Shown in pieces: positions 17,160-26,342 of a stretch of 64,000 bases of DNA. Positions within the stretch are counted from its first letter, which is position 1; each line of letters begins with the position of its first letter. Under the pieces are notes generated by a model. The model had not been told where the DNA came from. It ran no database searches and saw only the letters and a list, made by a program, of their open reading frames with translations. The stretch spans positions 1 through 64,000 of the forward strand of contig NZ_JACVDA010000010.1 of NCBI RefSeq assembly GCF_016552165.1, given 5' to 3'. The stretch is from Parvimonas parva (GTDB lineage Bacteria > Bacillota > Clostridia > Tissierellales > Peptoniphilaceae). A program made the position numbers and the translations under genes.

Positions 17160-18485
17160 TTAAAATTCCTTCATAGTTTTTACAGACCATCCTGCAATAG
17201 CATCTCCACAGAACATTGCATTATTTTCCATAATTATAGAACCGTCTTCTTTTACTGATGAGCCTAAAATTTCATCAAATGCCCAACCACCTGATAAACC
17301 ATCTCTTGCAAGAGCCTCAAGTTCTCCGATAACTTTCTTTCTTGGTGGTAATTTAATTAATTCAGAAACATTTCCTGAAGAAACTAATGCATTAGCTTTT
17401 TCATCTAAAACTACAAGTGGTTGTGATGCACCATCACGTCCAGTACATTCATTACTGATACCTACTGTCTTAACTCCGATATCTTCTAAAGCTACGATAC
17501 ATCTAATGTAGTCAGTATCAGGGTTACCATAACCTTCTTCAGTTACGATAGCAGCCTCTGCTCCTAAGTATTTAGCTATATTAGACATTATGATTGCTGA
17601 ACGTTCTTTTTGGTCTAAAGCAACGTTTAAGTTTGACATTATAACTCCAACAAAGTTGATTGTCTTTCCATGTTCTTTGTAAAGTTCTCTAATTGTTGGG
17701 AAGTTTTGGAAGTCATAAGTTGACCATTTTGATGAACAAGGCATGAAACTTCCTGAAATAATTGCTCCGTCAAGAACTTCGCAAGGATTCATAAATGTTG
17801 GTACAAAGTGGTTCATATCCCAACCATAAATTAAGTCGTTATATCCCATTTCTTCCATTTGTGATTGTGGTTGCATTACTAAAACAACTTTTGGCAAACT
17901 ATTTACCTTTTCGCTTCTATTTAAAACCGGATCAAATTCAAAAACTTCTGTTTCATCAGGATTTAATTCTTTTACAGTTTGTCCTAAATATTCAGCAAAT
18001 TTGTGAGTTGCCCATCTAATTGCTCTATTTTTCTTTTGTTGTTCATGTCTTTCAAATTCTTCATCAGTGTCGGCAACGATACAGATATTGATTAATTGTC
18101 CGAATATTGTATATTTTTGTCCTTCTCCACACATATCAATTAAACCGTCACCAAAACTTCCCCAGTGCATACCAACACCAAGAACACTTACACCTTTAAG
18201 CGCATGAAGTTTTCCTTCTCCACAAGGAACAACTTCACCAGTTACTCCTGGGAATAAAGTTCTTCCGTCAACTCTAACTCTAGGTTCAACAGCCTCCTTA
18301 ATAGGAACAATTCTGATGTCTTCCCCTGGTCTTGCGATTTCTATATCAACTTCTGTGATATGTTCGTCTTGTAAAATAAATTCACAAGCCTCTTTTTTAT
18401 TAATTGTTAAAATTCCATTTTCAAAGAAAGTTTTATCTCCAAAAACTACATCTTTAACATGAAAATTACCGATTTCTAATTTCAT
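17160..18485 (-). CDS. grdI: Betaine/glycine reductase component B proprotein (GrdI/GrdE family)
   Basis: The 441-aa proprotein is the partner of the GrdH-type selenoprotein. Family members are cleaved in the middle to give two chains, with a pyruvoyl group derived from a cysteine that forms a Schiff base with the amine substrate. A cysteine in a conserved context (GSFMPCSSKWSTYD, near residue 255) is the likely cleavage site. Other conserved stretches are HWGSFGDGLIDMCGEGQ and NECTGRDGASQPLV. It lies 21 nt after the transporter gene and has a strong AAGGAGG site. Assignment to betaine (GrdI) rests on the transporter context. Confidence 0.85.
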   Translation of the reverse strand: MKLEIGNFHVKDVVFGDKTFFENGILTINKKEACEFILQDEHITEVDIEIARPGEDIRIVPIKEAVEPRVRVDGRTLFPGVTGEVVPCGEGKLHALKGVSVLGVGMHWGSFGDGLIDMCGEGQKYTIFGQLINICIVADTDEEFERHEQQKKNRAIRWATHKFAEYLGQTVKELNPDETEVFEFDPVLNRSEKVNSLPKVVLVMQPQSQMEEMGYNDLIYGWDMNHFVPTFMNPCEVLDGAIISGSFMPCSSKWSTYDFQNFPTIRELYKEHGKTINFVGVIMSNLNVALDQKERSAIIMSNIAKYLGAEAAIVTEEGYGNPDTDYIRCIVALEDIGVKTVGISNECTGRDGASQPLVVLDEKANALVSSGNVSELIKLPPRKKVIGELEALARDGLSGGWAFDEILGSSVKEDGSIIMENNAMFCGDAIAGWSVKTMKEF

Positions 18486-18506
18486 AGAAAGCCTCCTTAT
18501 TTTTTA

Positions 18507-20003
18507 TTAAAGTTTATTATTTATTATAAATTCGTCTGTTTTCAACGCCTTTACAAGTGAATACATACTAAATAACATTATAAATGCAAATGGGAATGCA
18601 GCTATAATTGATATAGTTTGTAGCATCTTTAATCCATTTGCTGAGCCTATCATAAGTGATAGTGCAAGTGCTGATTGAACAACTCCCCAAATAGTTTTCT
18701 TTGTATTTGTTGGGTTTAAATCTCCTTCTTGTGATAACATTCCTAAAACGAAAGTTGCAGAGTTTGCAGATGTAATGAAGAATGTGAAAAGAAGAATTAT
18801 AGCAACAAATGATAAAATAGCTCCAAGTGGTATATTGTTCATAACAATGAAGAATGCTGTCGCTGAACTCTTACTTGCCTCAAGTAAAACTTCTCCGGCT
18901 GTTGCAAAGTCAATTCCGGCAAAAATTGAGAACCAAATGAACGATACGATTGTAGGCACTAACATAACACCTGCAATAAATTCTTTTATAGTTCTACCTT
19001 TAGAAATTCTTGCAATGAAGATTCCTGTAAATGGAGCCCAAGCAATCCACCATGCCCAGTAGAATACTGTCCAATCTCCAAACCAAGAACTTTTTCCAAA
19101 AGCTCCAACTTCTAATGAATTTTGAATGAAGTTTTGAATATAAAGTCCTGTTCCTTCAACAAAAGTTCTTAAAATCTTAACAGTTGGCCCAAACAAGAAC
19201 GAACCTGCAAGTAAAACTACAACCAAAATTAAGTTTAAGTCTGAAACAGCTTTAATTCCTTTTTCAACCCCTGAAATTGCTGTCCAAGTGTAAATCAAAG
19301 TAATTGTAACAACTAAGATAATTTGAACCATTGGAGTTTCAGGAATCTTGAACATATAATTAAGTCCACTGTTGATTTGTTGAGTTCCAAGTCCTAAAGA
19401 AGTAGCCATTCCTGCTGCTGTTGCAAATACAGCTAAAATGTCGATTATTTTTCCTATTGGACCCTTAGCTCCTTTTTCTCCTAAAATAGGAATAAATATA
19501 CTACTTATTAAGCCCGGTTTACCTTTTCTAAATTGCATATAAGCAAGTCCTAAACCTAATATACAGTAGTTAGCCCAAGGATGAAGTCCCCAGTGTAAAA
19601 ATGATTTTGTAATAGCAAACTTAGCTGCCTCTTCTGTCATTCCCTTACCATACATTGGATTTAAATAATGACTTAATGGTTCAGAAATGCCAAAGAATAC
19701 TAAACCGATTCCCATACCTGCTGAGAATAGCATAGCGAACCAAGATGAATTTGAAAATTCCGGTTTTGAATCATCTCCACCAAGTTTTATGTTTTTATAC
19801 TTACTAAAAAAACCAATCCAAATTGCAAAAACAATAAATGAAGTCATAGTAAAAGTATAAAACCAGTTAAAATTAGTAGATAAGAATTTGAAAGATGCGT
19901 TACCGGCAATTTCAAATGATGATGGACTTAAAAAGCCCCAAAAAACGATTGCTAATGTCAATGCTATTGATGCATAAAACACAGTATTATTTTTTTTACT
20001 CAT
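18507..20003 (-). CDS. BCCT-family betaine transporter
   Basis: The 498-aa transporter has the expected 12 hydrophobic segments. The GMGIGLVFFGISEP motif is the Na+-coupled BetP type (CaiT-type antiporters have an acidic residue there). The family signature with the Trp-rich substrate box is WTVFYWAWWIAWAPFTG. An upstream in-frame extension to 20105 exists, but the ATG at 20003 has AAGGAG 8 nt ahead and the protein then begins MSKKNNTVFYAS, so I choose it. As first gene of the operon it should import glycine betaine for the reductase; choline or carnitine is possible. Confidence 0.9.
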   Translation of the reverse strand: MSKKNNTVFYASIALTLAIVFWGFLSPSSFEIAGNASFKFLSTNFNWFYTFTMTSFIVFAIWIGFFSKYKNIKLGGDDSKPEFSNSSWFAMLFSAGMGIGLVFFGISEPLSHYLNPMYGKGMTEEAAKFAITKSFLHWGLHPWANYCILGLGLAYMQFRKGKPGLISSIFIPILGEKGAKGPIGKIIDILAVFATAAGMATSLGLGTQQINSGLNYMFKIPETPMVQIILVVTITLIYTWTAISGVEKGIKAVSDLNLILVVVLLAGSFLFGPTVKILRTFVEGTGLYIQNFIQNSLEVGAFGKSSWFGDWTVFYWAWWIAWAPFTGIFIARISKGRTIKEFIAGVMLVPTIVSFIWFSIFAGIDFATAGEVLLEASKSSATAFFIVMNNIPLGAILSFVAIILLFTFFITSANSATFVLGMLSQEGDLNPTNTKKTIWGVVQSALALSLMIGSANGLKMLQTISIIAAFPFAFIMLFSMYSLVKALKTDEFIINNKL

Positions 20004-20134
20004 TTTTTTCTCCTTATTTAATTTTAAAAAATTTCTCTTAAAATACTTTTTGAATTTAAGACACAAGAAATCTGCAGAAATTTCCAATATGTGCTTTCGA
20101 TACAAAATAATTATTTTTTAACTATAATCATTTT

Positions 20135-20148
20135 ATAATCATGATTAT
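20135..20148. promoter_or_regulatory. Palindromic operator candidate in the betaine operon leader
   Basis: ATAATCATGATTAT is a perfect 14-bp palindrome. A further half copy, ATAATCAT, precedes it at 20124-20131. It lies about 10-25 nt downstream of the predicted start of the BCCT-grd transcript, a position suited to repression. The divergent TetR protein is the natural candidate to bind it. Confidence 0.55.
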
Positions 20149-20165
20149 TTTTTAATCTGAAATAA

Positions 20166-20194
20166 ATATAACATAAAATTTAATCGTTTGCAAT
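20166..20194 (-). promoter_or_regulatory. Promoter of the BCCT-grdI-grdH operon
   Basis: TTGCAA (20194-20189) and TATATT (20171-20166) are 17 bp apart on the minus strand. The 5' leader to the BCCT ATG is about 155 nt. Confidence 0.7.
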
Positions 20195-20274
20195 AGTTTT
20201 TTATTAAAAATTAATTTTAATTTTCTATTTTTTATTTTAAAGTGATATAAAATTAACAAAAATTTACAAAAATA

Positions 20275-20346
20275 ATTTACACGAAAGACTTTTACTTAAT
20301 ATATTTAAAGTGTAAATTTGATATTATTTAAAACTTATGATAAAAT
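20275..20346 (+). promoter_or_regulatory. tetR promoter with flanking inverted repeat
   Basis: TTGATA (20318-20323) and TAAAAT (20341-20346) are 17 bp apart. Directly before the -35, GTGTAAAT (20310-20317) is matched by ATTTACAC at 20275-20282, a perfect inverted repeat 27 bp apart. This may be an autoregulatory site. Confidence 0.6.
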
Positions 20347-20370
20347 AATACTTTGTAGAGGAGAGATAAT

Positions 20371-21024
20371 ATGACTGTTATAGATAAAAAAATGATACAA
20401 AAAACTAGAATGGTAAAATACTTTGTTGATGCCACGATAGACATAATAGAAAAAGACGGATACGAAAGTGTAACCATAAGAAAAGTTGCAGATATTGCCG
20501 GATATAATAGTGCAACCATTTATAATTATTTTGACAACTTAGAGCATTTATTATTTTTTGCATCTATGCATTATCTAAGAGAATATATAGAGGAAATTCC
20601 AATCTATATAAAATCAGCAAAGGATTCAAGAGATATTTACCTATTAGTTTGGCAATGTTACATAGACTGTGCTTTTAGAAAGCCACAAATTTATTATAAA
20701 ATATTCTTTTCAAACTTAAAACAGGATTTAGAGCAATATGTAGAAAGTTATTACAGTTATTTTCCTTTAGACGTAAAAAAATATCCTAAAGTCATTAGAG
20801 AAATGCTTTTATCCAAATCTATAAAAACGAGAAGTTTTAACTTAATGCAGGCTTGTGTTGAAGAAAAAATTGTATCTGAAGATAGAGCAGAAATGATTGA
20901 CAGTTTGATAATTTGTGTATTTGAAAGTATGCTTTTAAAAGTATATAGAGGAAGTATAAATTCATCTGTTGCAAAGGAACTTGTAAATAATTATATAGTT
21001 GAAATATTTGACAAAATGAGATAA
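20371..21024 (+). CDS. TetR/AcrR-family transcriptional regulator
   Basis: The 217-aa protein has an N-terminal TetR helix-turn-helix (residues about 12-60; the recognition part reads TIRKVADIAGYNSATIYNYF) and an all-helical ligand-binding C-terminal half. It is transcribed away from the BCCT-grd operon, from which it is separated by 367 bp holding palindromic sites. By position it should control betaine uptake and reduction and possibly itself. Ligand unknown. The ATG follows GAGGAGAG. Confidence 0.9.
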   Translation: MTVIDKKMIQKTRMVKYFVDATIDIIEKDGYESVTIRKVADIAGYNSATIYNYFDNLEHLLFFASMHYLREYIEEIPIYIKSAKDSRDIYLLVWQCYIDCAFRKPQIYYKIFFSNLKQDLEQYVESYYSYFPLDVKKYPKVIREMLLSKSIKTRSFNLMQACVEEKIVSEDRAEMIDSLIICVFESMLLKVYRGSINSSVAKELVNNYIVEIFDKMR

Positions 21025-21043
21025 GCAATTATCTCATTTTTTT
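21016..21043 (+). terminator. tetR terminator
   Basis: ATGAGATAA and TTATCTCAT (21016-21036) overlap the stop codon and lead into seven T's. Confidence 0.85.
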
Positions 21044-21044
21044 A

Positions 21045-21071
21045 TAAAAAAATGAGGGCTTAGCCCTCATT
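21045..21071 (-). terminator. Terminator of the small lipoprotein gene
   Basis: AATGAGGGC and GCCCTCATT (21051-21071) form a compact stem. The minus strand continues with a T-run through 21045. Confidence 0.88.
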
Positions 21072-21086
21072 AAAAATATCATATTA

Positions 21087-21473
21087 CTATTTTTTTTCTT
21101 CTGTTTTTTCTCCGTTAGCAGCTTTAACATTTTTTACATAGTTTTCAGCAGCTTTTCCTAATTTAATAACTTCAGCTTTATCCATTTTATCTTCTTTTAC
21201 AGAAGAGATTAATGAAGCATATTTTTCTTCAATACTTTTCTTATCTGAGTCTTTTAAGTTAGGAATTGATAATTCAACAGCTTTTTGTTCTTCTAATGCT
21301 TTGATTGTAGCATTTTTTTCTTCATCAGAAGCCTTTTCCATTTTCTTTTCTTCTTTTTTGTCTTCTTTCTTTTCTTCTGTTTTTTTAGTTTCAGCCGGTT
21401 TTGATTGACAAGCAACCATTGAACCCATTAATAAAATAGCCATAGCAGAAATTAAATATTTTTTAATTTTCAT
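21087..21473 (-). CDS. Small lysine/glutamate-rich lipoprotein
   Basis: The 128-aa protein has a lipoprotein signal (positive start, hydrophobic stretch, MVAC lipobox with Cys22). A highly charged E/K linker (about residues 28-50) follows, then a probable helical domain to 120 and another charged tail. I recognise no family. It is a single-gene unit with an unusually perfect promoter (TTGACA, 17 bp, TATAAT at 21536-21508) and its own terminator, so it is probably abundant in the cell envelope. Confidence 0.8.
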   Translation of the reverse strand: MKIKKYLISAMAILLMGSMVACQSKPAETKKTEEKKEDKKEEKKMEKASDEEKNATIKALEEQKAVELSIPNLKDSDKKSIEEKYASLISSVKEDKMDKAEVIKLGKAAENYVKNVKAANGEKTEEKK

Positions 21474-21507
21474 ATAAATACCTCCTAAAAATCTTCATTC
21501 ATCAAGC

Positions 21508-21536
21508 ATTATACTATAATAAAGTTTTTTTGTCAA
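21508..21536 (-). promoter_or_regulatory. Consensus promoter of the lipoprotein gene
   Basis: TTGACA (21536-21531) and TATAAT (21513-21508) match consensus perfectly with a 17-bp spacer. Confidence 0.9.
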
Positions 21537-21542
21537 TCGTTT

Positions 21543-22628
21543 TTAAATTATTTTTTCAACAAGTTCTGCAATCTTATCTACTGAAAAACCTTCTGCAATT
21601 TCTTTCATATTTAACGCCATATATTCCACTCTTCTTCTATTTTTGTAAAACTTTTTTATTTCTTTTACAACAGATTCAACACCCTCTGCATAAACACCAA
21701 TTTCTTCTTCAACAATGAAGTTTTTGTTTTCTTCTTCATGTCCCGGAATAAAGAAAGGAATTATAAGTGGAATATTTTTAACTATCGCCTCTGTAACTGT
21801 AAGTCCACCTGGCTTTGTAACCAAAATTTGATTTTCTTCCATAAGTCTTGCTATTTCGTTTGTATAACCTAAAACTTCAAGTCTGTTTTCATCGATAAAT
21901 AAGCTATATTTTTTTTCTAATTTTTCTTTTAACTCTTCGTTTCTACCACAAACCATTGTTAGCTTTACGTCTTTTGCAATATCTAAAATTGGCATAATAT
22001 AATCGGAAAAATCGTCTATCCCCAAAGAGCCGAATACTGTTAAAATATTAAATCCGTCTTTTTTTTCATAATGTCTGATTTTAAAGCTATCGTCTATCGG
22101 AATTCCAAAAGCGCAAATTTTTTCTTTTTTTATTCCGTCCTCAATCATTTTATTTTTAGTAAATTCACTTGCGACTATATAATAATCTACATAATCACTA
22201 AAATACATTTTGTGAGTTACATAGTCTGTGATAACTGAAATAAACGGAACATCATAATATTCTTTTTGTTTTATATGCTCCATAACCCCTATTGCAAAAA
22301 CATGAGTTCCTATAACAACATTAGGCTTTTTTTCTTCCAAAATCGGCAATATCTTAGAACTTAATATATTTAAAATCGGTTTTGAAAAGACATTTTGATG
22401 CGTAGTTAAATTTGTTCCCTTGTATATAAGTCCATAAATTTCAGGTGTCTTCGTTACAATTCCTAAATATCCTCCAACAAGCAAGCTGTCCAATTTTTCA
22501 GAAATTTCTTTTAACAAATCTATTTCTTCTACTTCAAATCCTCTTTTAACAAGTTTCTCTTTAATATTATTTGAGGCTCTATTATGTCCACCACCAAATG
22601 ACGCTGTTAAAATTAATGCTTTTTTCAT
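21543..22628 (-). CDS. Diacylglycerol glucosyltransferase (MGDG synthase/UgtP family)
   Basis: The 361-aa GT28-type enzyme transfers sugar from UDP-hexose to diacylglycerol, making membrane glycolipid and, in many Firmicutes, the lipoteichoic acid anchor. The N-terminal MGDG-synthase motif is ILTASFGGGHNRAS (residues 5-18). The C-terminal donor site contains VTKPGGLTVTEAI and FIPGHEEENK. I choose the ATG at 22628, which has GAGGG 6 nt upstream, over a GTG four codons earlier that overlaps this site. The product (mono-, di- or processive) cannot be told from sequence. Confidence 0.85.
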   Translation of the reverse strand: MKKALILTASFGGGHNRASNNIKEKLVKRGFEVEEIDLLKEISEKLDSLLVGGYLGIVTKTPEIYGLIYKGTNLTTHQNVFSKPILNILSSKILPILEEKKPNVVIGTHVFAIGVMEHIKQKEYYDVPFISVITDYVTHKMYFSDYVDYYIVASEFTKNKMIEDGIKKEKICAFGIPIDDSFKIRHYEKKDGFNILTVFGSLGIDDFSDYIMPILDIAKDVKLTMVCGRNEELKEKLEKKYSLFIDENRLEVLGYTNEIARLMEENQILVTKPGGLTVTEAIVKNIPLIIPFFIPGHEEENKNFIVEEEIGVYAEGVESVVKEIKKFYKNRRRVEYMALNMKEIAEGFSVDKIAELVEKII

Positions 22629-22645
22629 TTTAACCCTCACTTTAT

Positions 22646-22673
22646 AAAAAGAGTCGGAAAAATTTTCCGACTC
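22646..22673 (-). terminator. rpoBC terminator
   Basis: GAGTCGGAAAA and TTTTCCGACTC (22651-22673) form a strong stem, followed by five T's on the minus strand, right after the rpoC stop. Confidence 0.92.
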
Positions 22674-22680
22674 TTAAATT

Positions 22681-25600
22681 CTATTCTTCTACTGTTTCAA
22701 CTTCTTTAACTTCTTCAGTTTCTTTTACTGTTTCTTCAGTTTCTTTTACTGTTTCTTCAGTTTCATTAGAATCTTCTACTTCTTCAGTTTTATTTTCTTC
22801 AAGAAGTGCCTCTTCCATAAGTCTATCTTCTTCTTCCATTGTTTCATAATCAATTTCGATTGATTTATAAACTTTCATACCTGTTCCAGCAGGGATAAGT
22901 TTACCTAAGATTACATTTTCTTTTAATCCTAATAAACCATCTGCTTTTCCTTTGATAGAGGCATCAGTTAAAACTCTAGTTGTTTCTTGGAATGATGCAG
23001 CTGATAAGAAACTTTCAGTAGCAAGAGATGCTTTTGTAATACCAAGAAGTACATTATCAAATGTAGCACCCATCTTGTCTTCATTTAACATTTCTTTGTT
23101 TACAGCCTCAACTTCTCTAAATGGAACTAAACTTCCTTCTAAGAAGTTAGTATCTCCTGAAGTATCAATTCTAACCTTTGATAGCATTTGTTTAATAATA
23201 ATTTCAATATGTCTATCATCGATATCTACCCCTTGGCTACGGTAAACTTTTTGAACTTCTTTAGTGATATATTCTTGAACGCCAGTTGGTCCTTTGATAG
23301 CTAAAATATCATGTGGATTTATAGAACCTTCAGTAAGCATATCACCTGCTTTAATTTCCATTCCATCTTTAACTTTAATTCTAGCTCCATAAGGGATAGC
23401 GTAAATTCTTTCATCACCATCTTCAGCTGTTACAACTATATCATATCTTTTCTTATTGTCAACTAATTTTACAGTTCCGTCTATTTCAGTTATATATGCA
23501 AGTCCTTTTGGCTTTCTTGCCTCAAAAAGTTCTTCCACACGAGGAAGACCTTGAGTGATTCCAACACCAGCGATACCACCAGAGTGGAATGTTCTCATTG
23601 TAAGCTGAGTACCAGGTTCCCCAATTGATTGAGCAGCAATAATACCAACAGCCTCCCCAATATCAACCGGATTTCCTGTTGCAAGGTTACGTCCATAACA
23701 TTTTGCACAAACACCATGTTTTGCTTTACAACCTAAAACGGAACGAACTTTTAATTCAGTAATTCCAAGTTTTTCAACTTTTTCTGCAAGAACTTCAGTA
23801 ATCATTTCATTTTTACGAATTAATATTTCTCCAGTAGTTGGGTTTAATACATCTTCGAATGAATGTCTCCCTACAATTCTATCTGCAAGTTTTTCAACGA
23901 CAGCATTTCCGTCTTTGAAATCTTTAGCTAATACATATTCATCAGTACAACAATCATCTTCTCTAACAATTACATCTTGTGAAACATCTACAAGTCTTCT
24001 TGTTAAGTAACCAGAGTCGGCAGTTCTAAGCGCTGTATCTGAAAGTCCTTTTCTTGAACCGTGAGTTGAAATAAAGAACTCTTGAACAGAAAGACCTTCT
24101 CTAAAGTTTGCCTTGATAGGAATTTCTACGATTCTACCAGTTGCAGAACTCATAAGTCCACGCATACCGGCTAACTGTCTAATTTGGTTAATATTACCTC
24201 TGGCTCCGGAGTCCGCCATGATTGAGATACTGTTTGTAGGGTCTTGTCTTGAAACAAGTATTTTTGTAATATCTTCAGTCGCTTTTGTCCAAACGCTGAT
24301 TACATATTCATATCTTTCTTGTTCAGAAACTAAACCATCTTTAAATAATTCTTCATAAGTTGCAATTTTTTCTTCTGCCTCTTTAAGAATTCCCCATTTT
24401 TCTTCCGGAACAATTACGTCATTCATTGAGATTGAAATAGCCCCAATAGTTGAGTATTTATATCCAGTTGATTTTATATAGTCTAATACTTCGGCAGTCT
24501 TGATATTTCCATGTTTTCTAAAACATTTATCTACAATTTTACCAAGCATTTTTTTATCGACAAGTTTATCAACTTCTAGTGAGAATTTATCTTTACTTCT
24601 ATCAACAAAACCTAAGTCTTGTGGAATATGTTCGTTGAAGATAAATCTACCAACTGTTGATTTTACAATTTGACTTTCTCCTGTTTCTTCATCTCTATAT
24701 AAAACATTAACTGTATCGTGAATTTTAACATTCTTTGTAGAATAAGCCTTAAACATTTCATCATAATCCATAAATGAACGAACAGCTTGTTCTTCAACAG
24801 TTCCACTTGTTAAATAGTATGAACCAAGTACGATATCTTGGGCAGGAGTTGTAATTGGCTTACCGTCTTTTGGAGCCAAAATATTATTTGTTGAAAGCAT
24901 CAAAAGTCTTGCCTCTGCTTGTGCCTCTGTTGATAGAGGTAAATGGACAGCCATTTGGTCGCCATCAAAGTCGGCATTATATGCAGTACAAACTAAAGGA
25001 TGCAATTTTATAGCTTTTCCTTCAACTAAAACAGGTTCAAACGCTTGAATACCAAGTCTGTGAAGAGTCGGTGCTCTGTTTAAAAGTACAGGGTGGTCTT
25101 TGATAACTTTATCTAAGATATCCCAAACATTTGAATTTAATCTTTCAACATATTTCTTTGCACTCTTAATATTATGAACAACTCCATCTTCAACTAATTG
25201 TTTCATAATGAAAGGTTTGAATAATTCAAGTGCCATTTTCTTTGGAAGTCCACATTGGTGGAATTTCAAATCAGGCCCTACTACGATTACAGAACGTCCT
25301 GAGTAGTCAACACGTTTACCAAGTAAGTTTTGTCTGAATCTTCCTGTTTTACCTTTTAACATATCTGATAGAGATTTAAGTTCTCTATTTCCTGCTCCCG
25401 TTACAGCTTTTCCATGTCTTCCATTATCAATTAATGTATCCACAGCCTCTTGTAACATTCTCTTTTCATTTCTCATAATGATTTCCGGAGCATGAAGTTC
25501 GATAAGTTTTTTAAGTCTGTTATTTCTATTTATAACACGTCTGTATAAATCATTTAAGTCTGAAGTTGCAAATCTTCCACCTTCAAGTTGCACCATAGGT

Positions 25601-26328
25601 CTTAAATCAGGTGGAATTACAGGAACAACATCAATAATCATCCATTCAGGTCTGTTTCCTGATTTTCTAAATGCCTCACAAACTTCAAGTCTTCTTGAAA
25701 GTCTGATTTTCTTTTGACCTGTTGCATCTACAAGACCTTTTTTAAGTTCTTCTGAAAGCTCATCTAAATTAATATTTTCCAAAAGTTCTTTAACAGCCTC
25801 AGCACCCATTCCAACTCTGAAATTTTCAGAACCGAATTTTTCACAAGCCTCACCATATTCACCTTCAGTTAATAATTGTTTAACATAAAGGTCAGTGTCT
25901 TTTGCATCAAGTACAACATAATTTGCAAAATATAATATTTTTTCAAGTGCTCTAGGACTCATATCTAATATAAGTCCCATTCTTGAAGGTATTCCTTTGA
26001 AATACCATATATGAGAAACTGGAGCAACAAGTTCTATATGACCCATTCTTTCACGTCTAACTTTAGATTTTGTGATTTCAACTCCACATTTTTCACATAC
26101 ATTTCCCTTGTATTTTATTCTCTTGTATTTACCACAATTACATTCCCAGTCTTTAACCGGTCCAAAAATCTTTTCGCAGAAAAGTCCATCTCTTTCCGGT
26201 TTTAATGTTCTATAATTTATGGTTTCAGGTTTTTTAACTTCTCCTCTTGACCAACTTCTAATCTTATCAGGTGAAGCCAAGCCAATCTTCATTGCATCAA
26301 AATTATTTAATTCCAACAAGGAGTTCAC
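22681..26328 (-). CDS. rpoC: DNA-directed RNA polymerase subunit beta'
   Basis: The 1215-aa subunit has the N-terminal zinc ribbon ([20 protein letters not shown], near residue 60), the catalytic metal loop [14 protein letters not shown], the bridge-helix/trigger-loop region with [20 protein letters not shown], and a second cysteine cluster ending CAKCYGRN. The GTG at 26328 sits close behind GAGGAAGG; a TTG four codons later (LELNNFDA, closer to the usual N-terminus) is an alternative. The C-terminus carries an acidic tail with tandem ETEETVK units encoded by 21-bp repeats (about 22690-22770). It follows rpoB by 14 nt. Confidence 0.97.
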   Translation of the reverse strand: MNSLLELNNFDAMKIGLASPDKIRSWSRGEVKKPETINYRTLKPERDGLFCEKIFGPVKDWECNCGKYKRIKYKGNVCEKCGVEITKSKVRRERMGHIELVAPVSHIWYFKGIPSRMGLILDMSPRALEKILYFANYVVLDAKDTDLYVKQLLTEGEYGEACEKFGSENFRVGMGAEAVKELLENINLDELSEELKKGLVDATGQKKIRLSRRLEVCEAFRKSGNRPEWMIIDVVPVIPPDLRPMVQLEGGRFATSDLNDLYRRVINRNNRLKKLIELHAPEIIMRNEKRMLQEAVDTLIDNGRHGKAVTGAGNRELKSLSDMLKGKTGRFRQNLLGKRVDYSGRSVIVVGPDLKFHQCGLPKKMALELFKPFIMKQLVEDGVVHNIKSAKKYVERLNSNVWDILDKVIKDHPVLLNRAPTLHRLGIQAFEPVLVEGKAIKLHPLVCTAYNADFDGDQMAVHLPLSTEAQAEARLLMLSTNNILAPKDGKPITTPAQDIVLGSYYLTSGTVEEQAVRSFMDYDEMFKAYSTKNVKIHDTVNVLYRDEETGESQIVKSTVGRFIFNEHIPQDLGFVDRSKDKFSLEVDKLVDKKMLGKIVDKCFRKHGNIKTAEVLDYIKSTGYKYSTIGAISISMNDVIVPEEKWGILKEAEEKIATYEELFKDGLVSEQERYEYVISVWTKATEDITKILVSRQDPTNSISIMADSGARGNINQIRQLAGMRGLMSSATGRIVEIPIKANFREGLSVQEFFISTHGSRKGLSDTALRTADSGYLTRRLVDVSQDVIVREDDCCTDEYVLAKDFKDGNAVVEKLADRIVGRHSFEDVLNPTTGEILIRKNEMITEVLAEKVEKLGITELKVRSVLGCKAKHGVCAKCYGRNLATGNPVDIGEAVGIIAAQSIGEPGTQLTMRTFHSGGIAGVGITQGLPRVEELFEARKPKGLAYITEIDGTVKLVDNKKRYDIVVTAEDGDERIYAIPYGARIKVKDGMEIKAGDMLTEGSINPHDILAIKGPTGVQEYITKEVQKVYRSQGVDIDDRHIEIIIKQMLSKVRIDTSGDTNFLEGSLVPFREVEAVNKEMLNEDKMGATFDNVLLGITKASLATESFLSAASFQETTRVLTDASIKGKADGLLGLKENVILGKLIPAGTGMKVYKSIEIDYETMEEEDRLMEEALLEENKTEEVEDSNETEETVKETEETVKETEEVKEVETVEE

Positions 26329-26342
26329 TCCCTTCCTCTATG

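Noticed and set aside
20004-20105. N-terminal 34-residue extension of the BCCT transporter.
   Set aside because: The extension has no ribosome binding site, while the ATG at 20003 has AAGGAG at normal spacing and gives a typical N-terminus.
22688-22770. Short tandem repeats resembling a repeat array.
   Set aside because: They are in-frame 21-bp repeats encoding the acidic rpoC tail, with no spacers, so they are not CRISPR.
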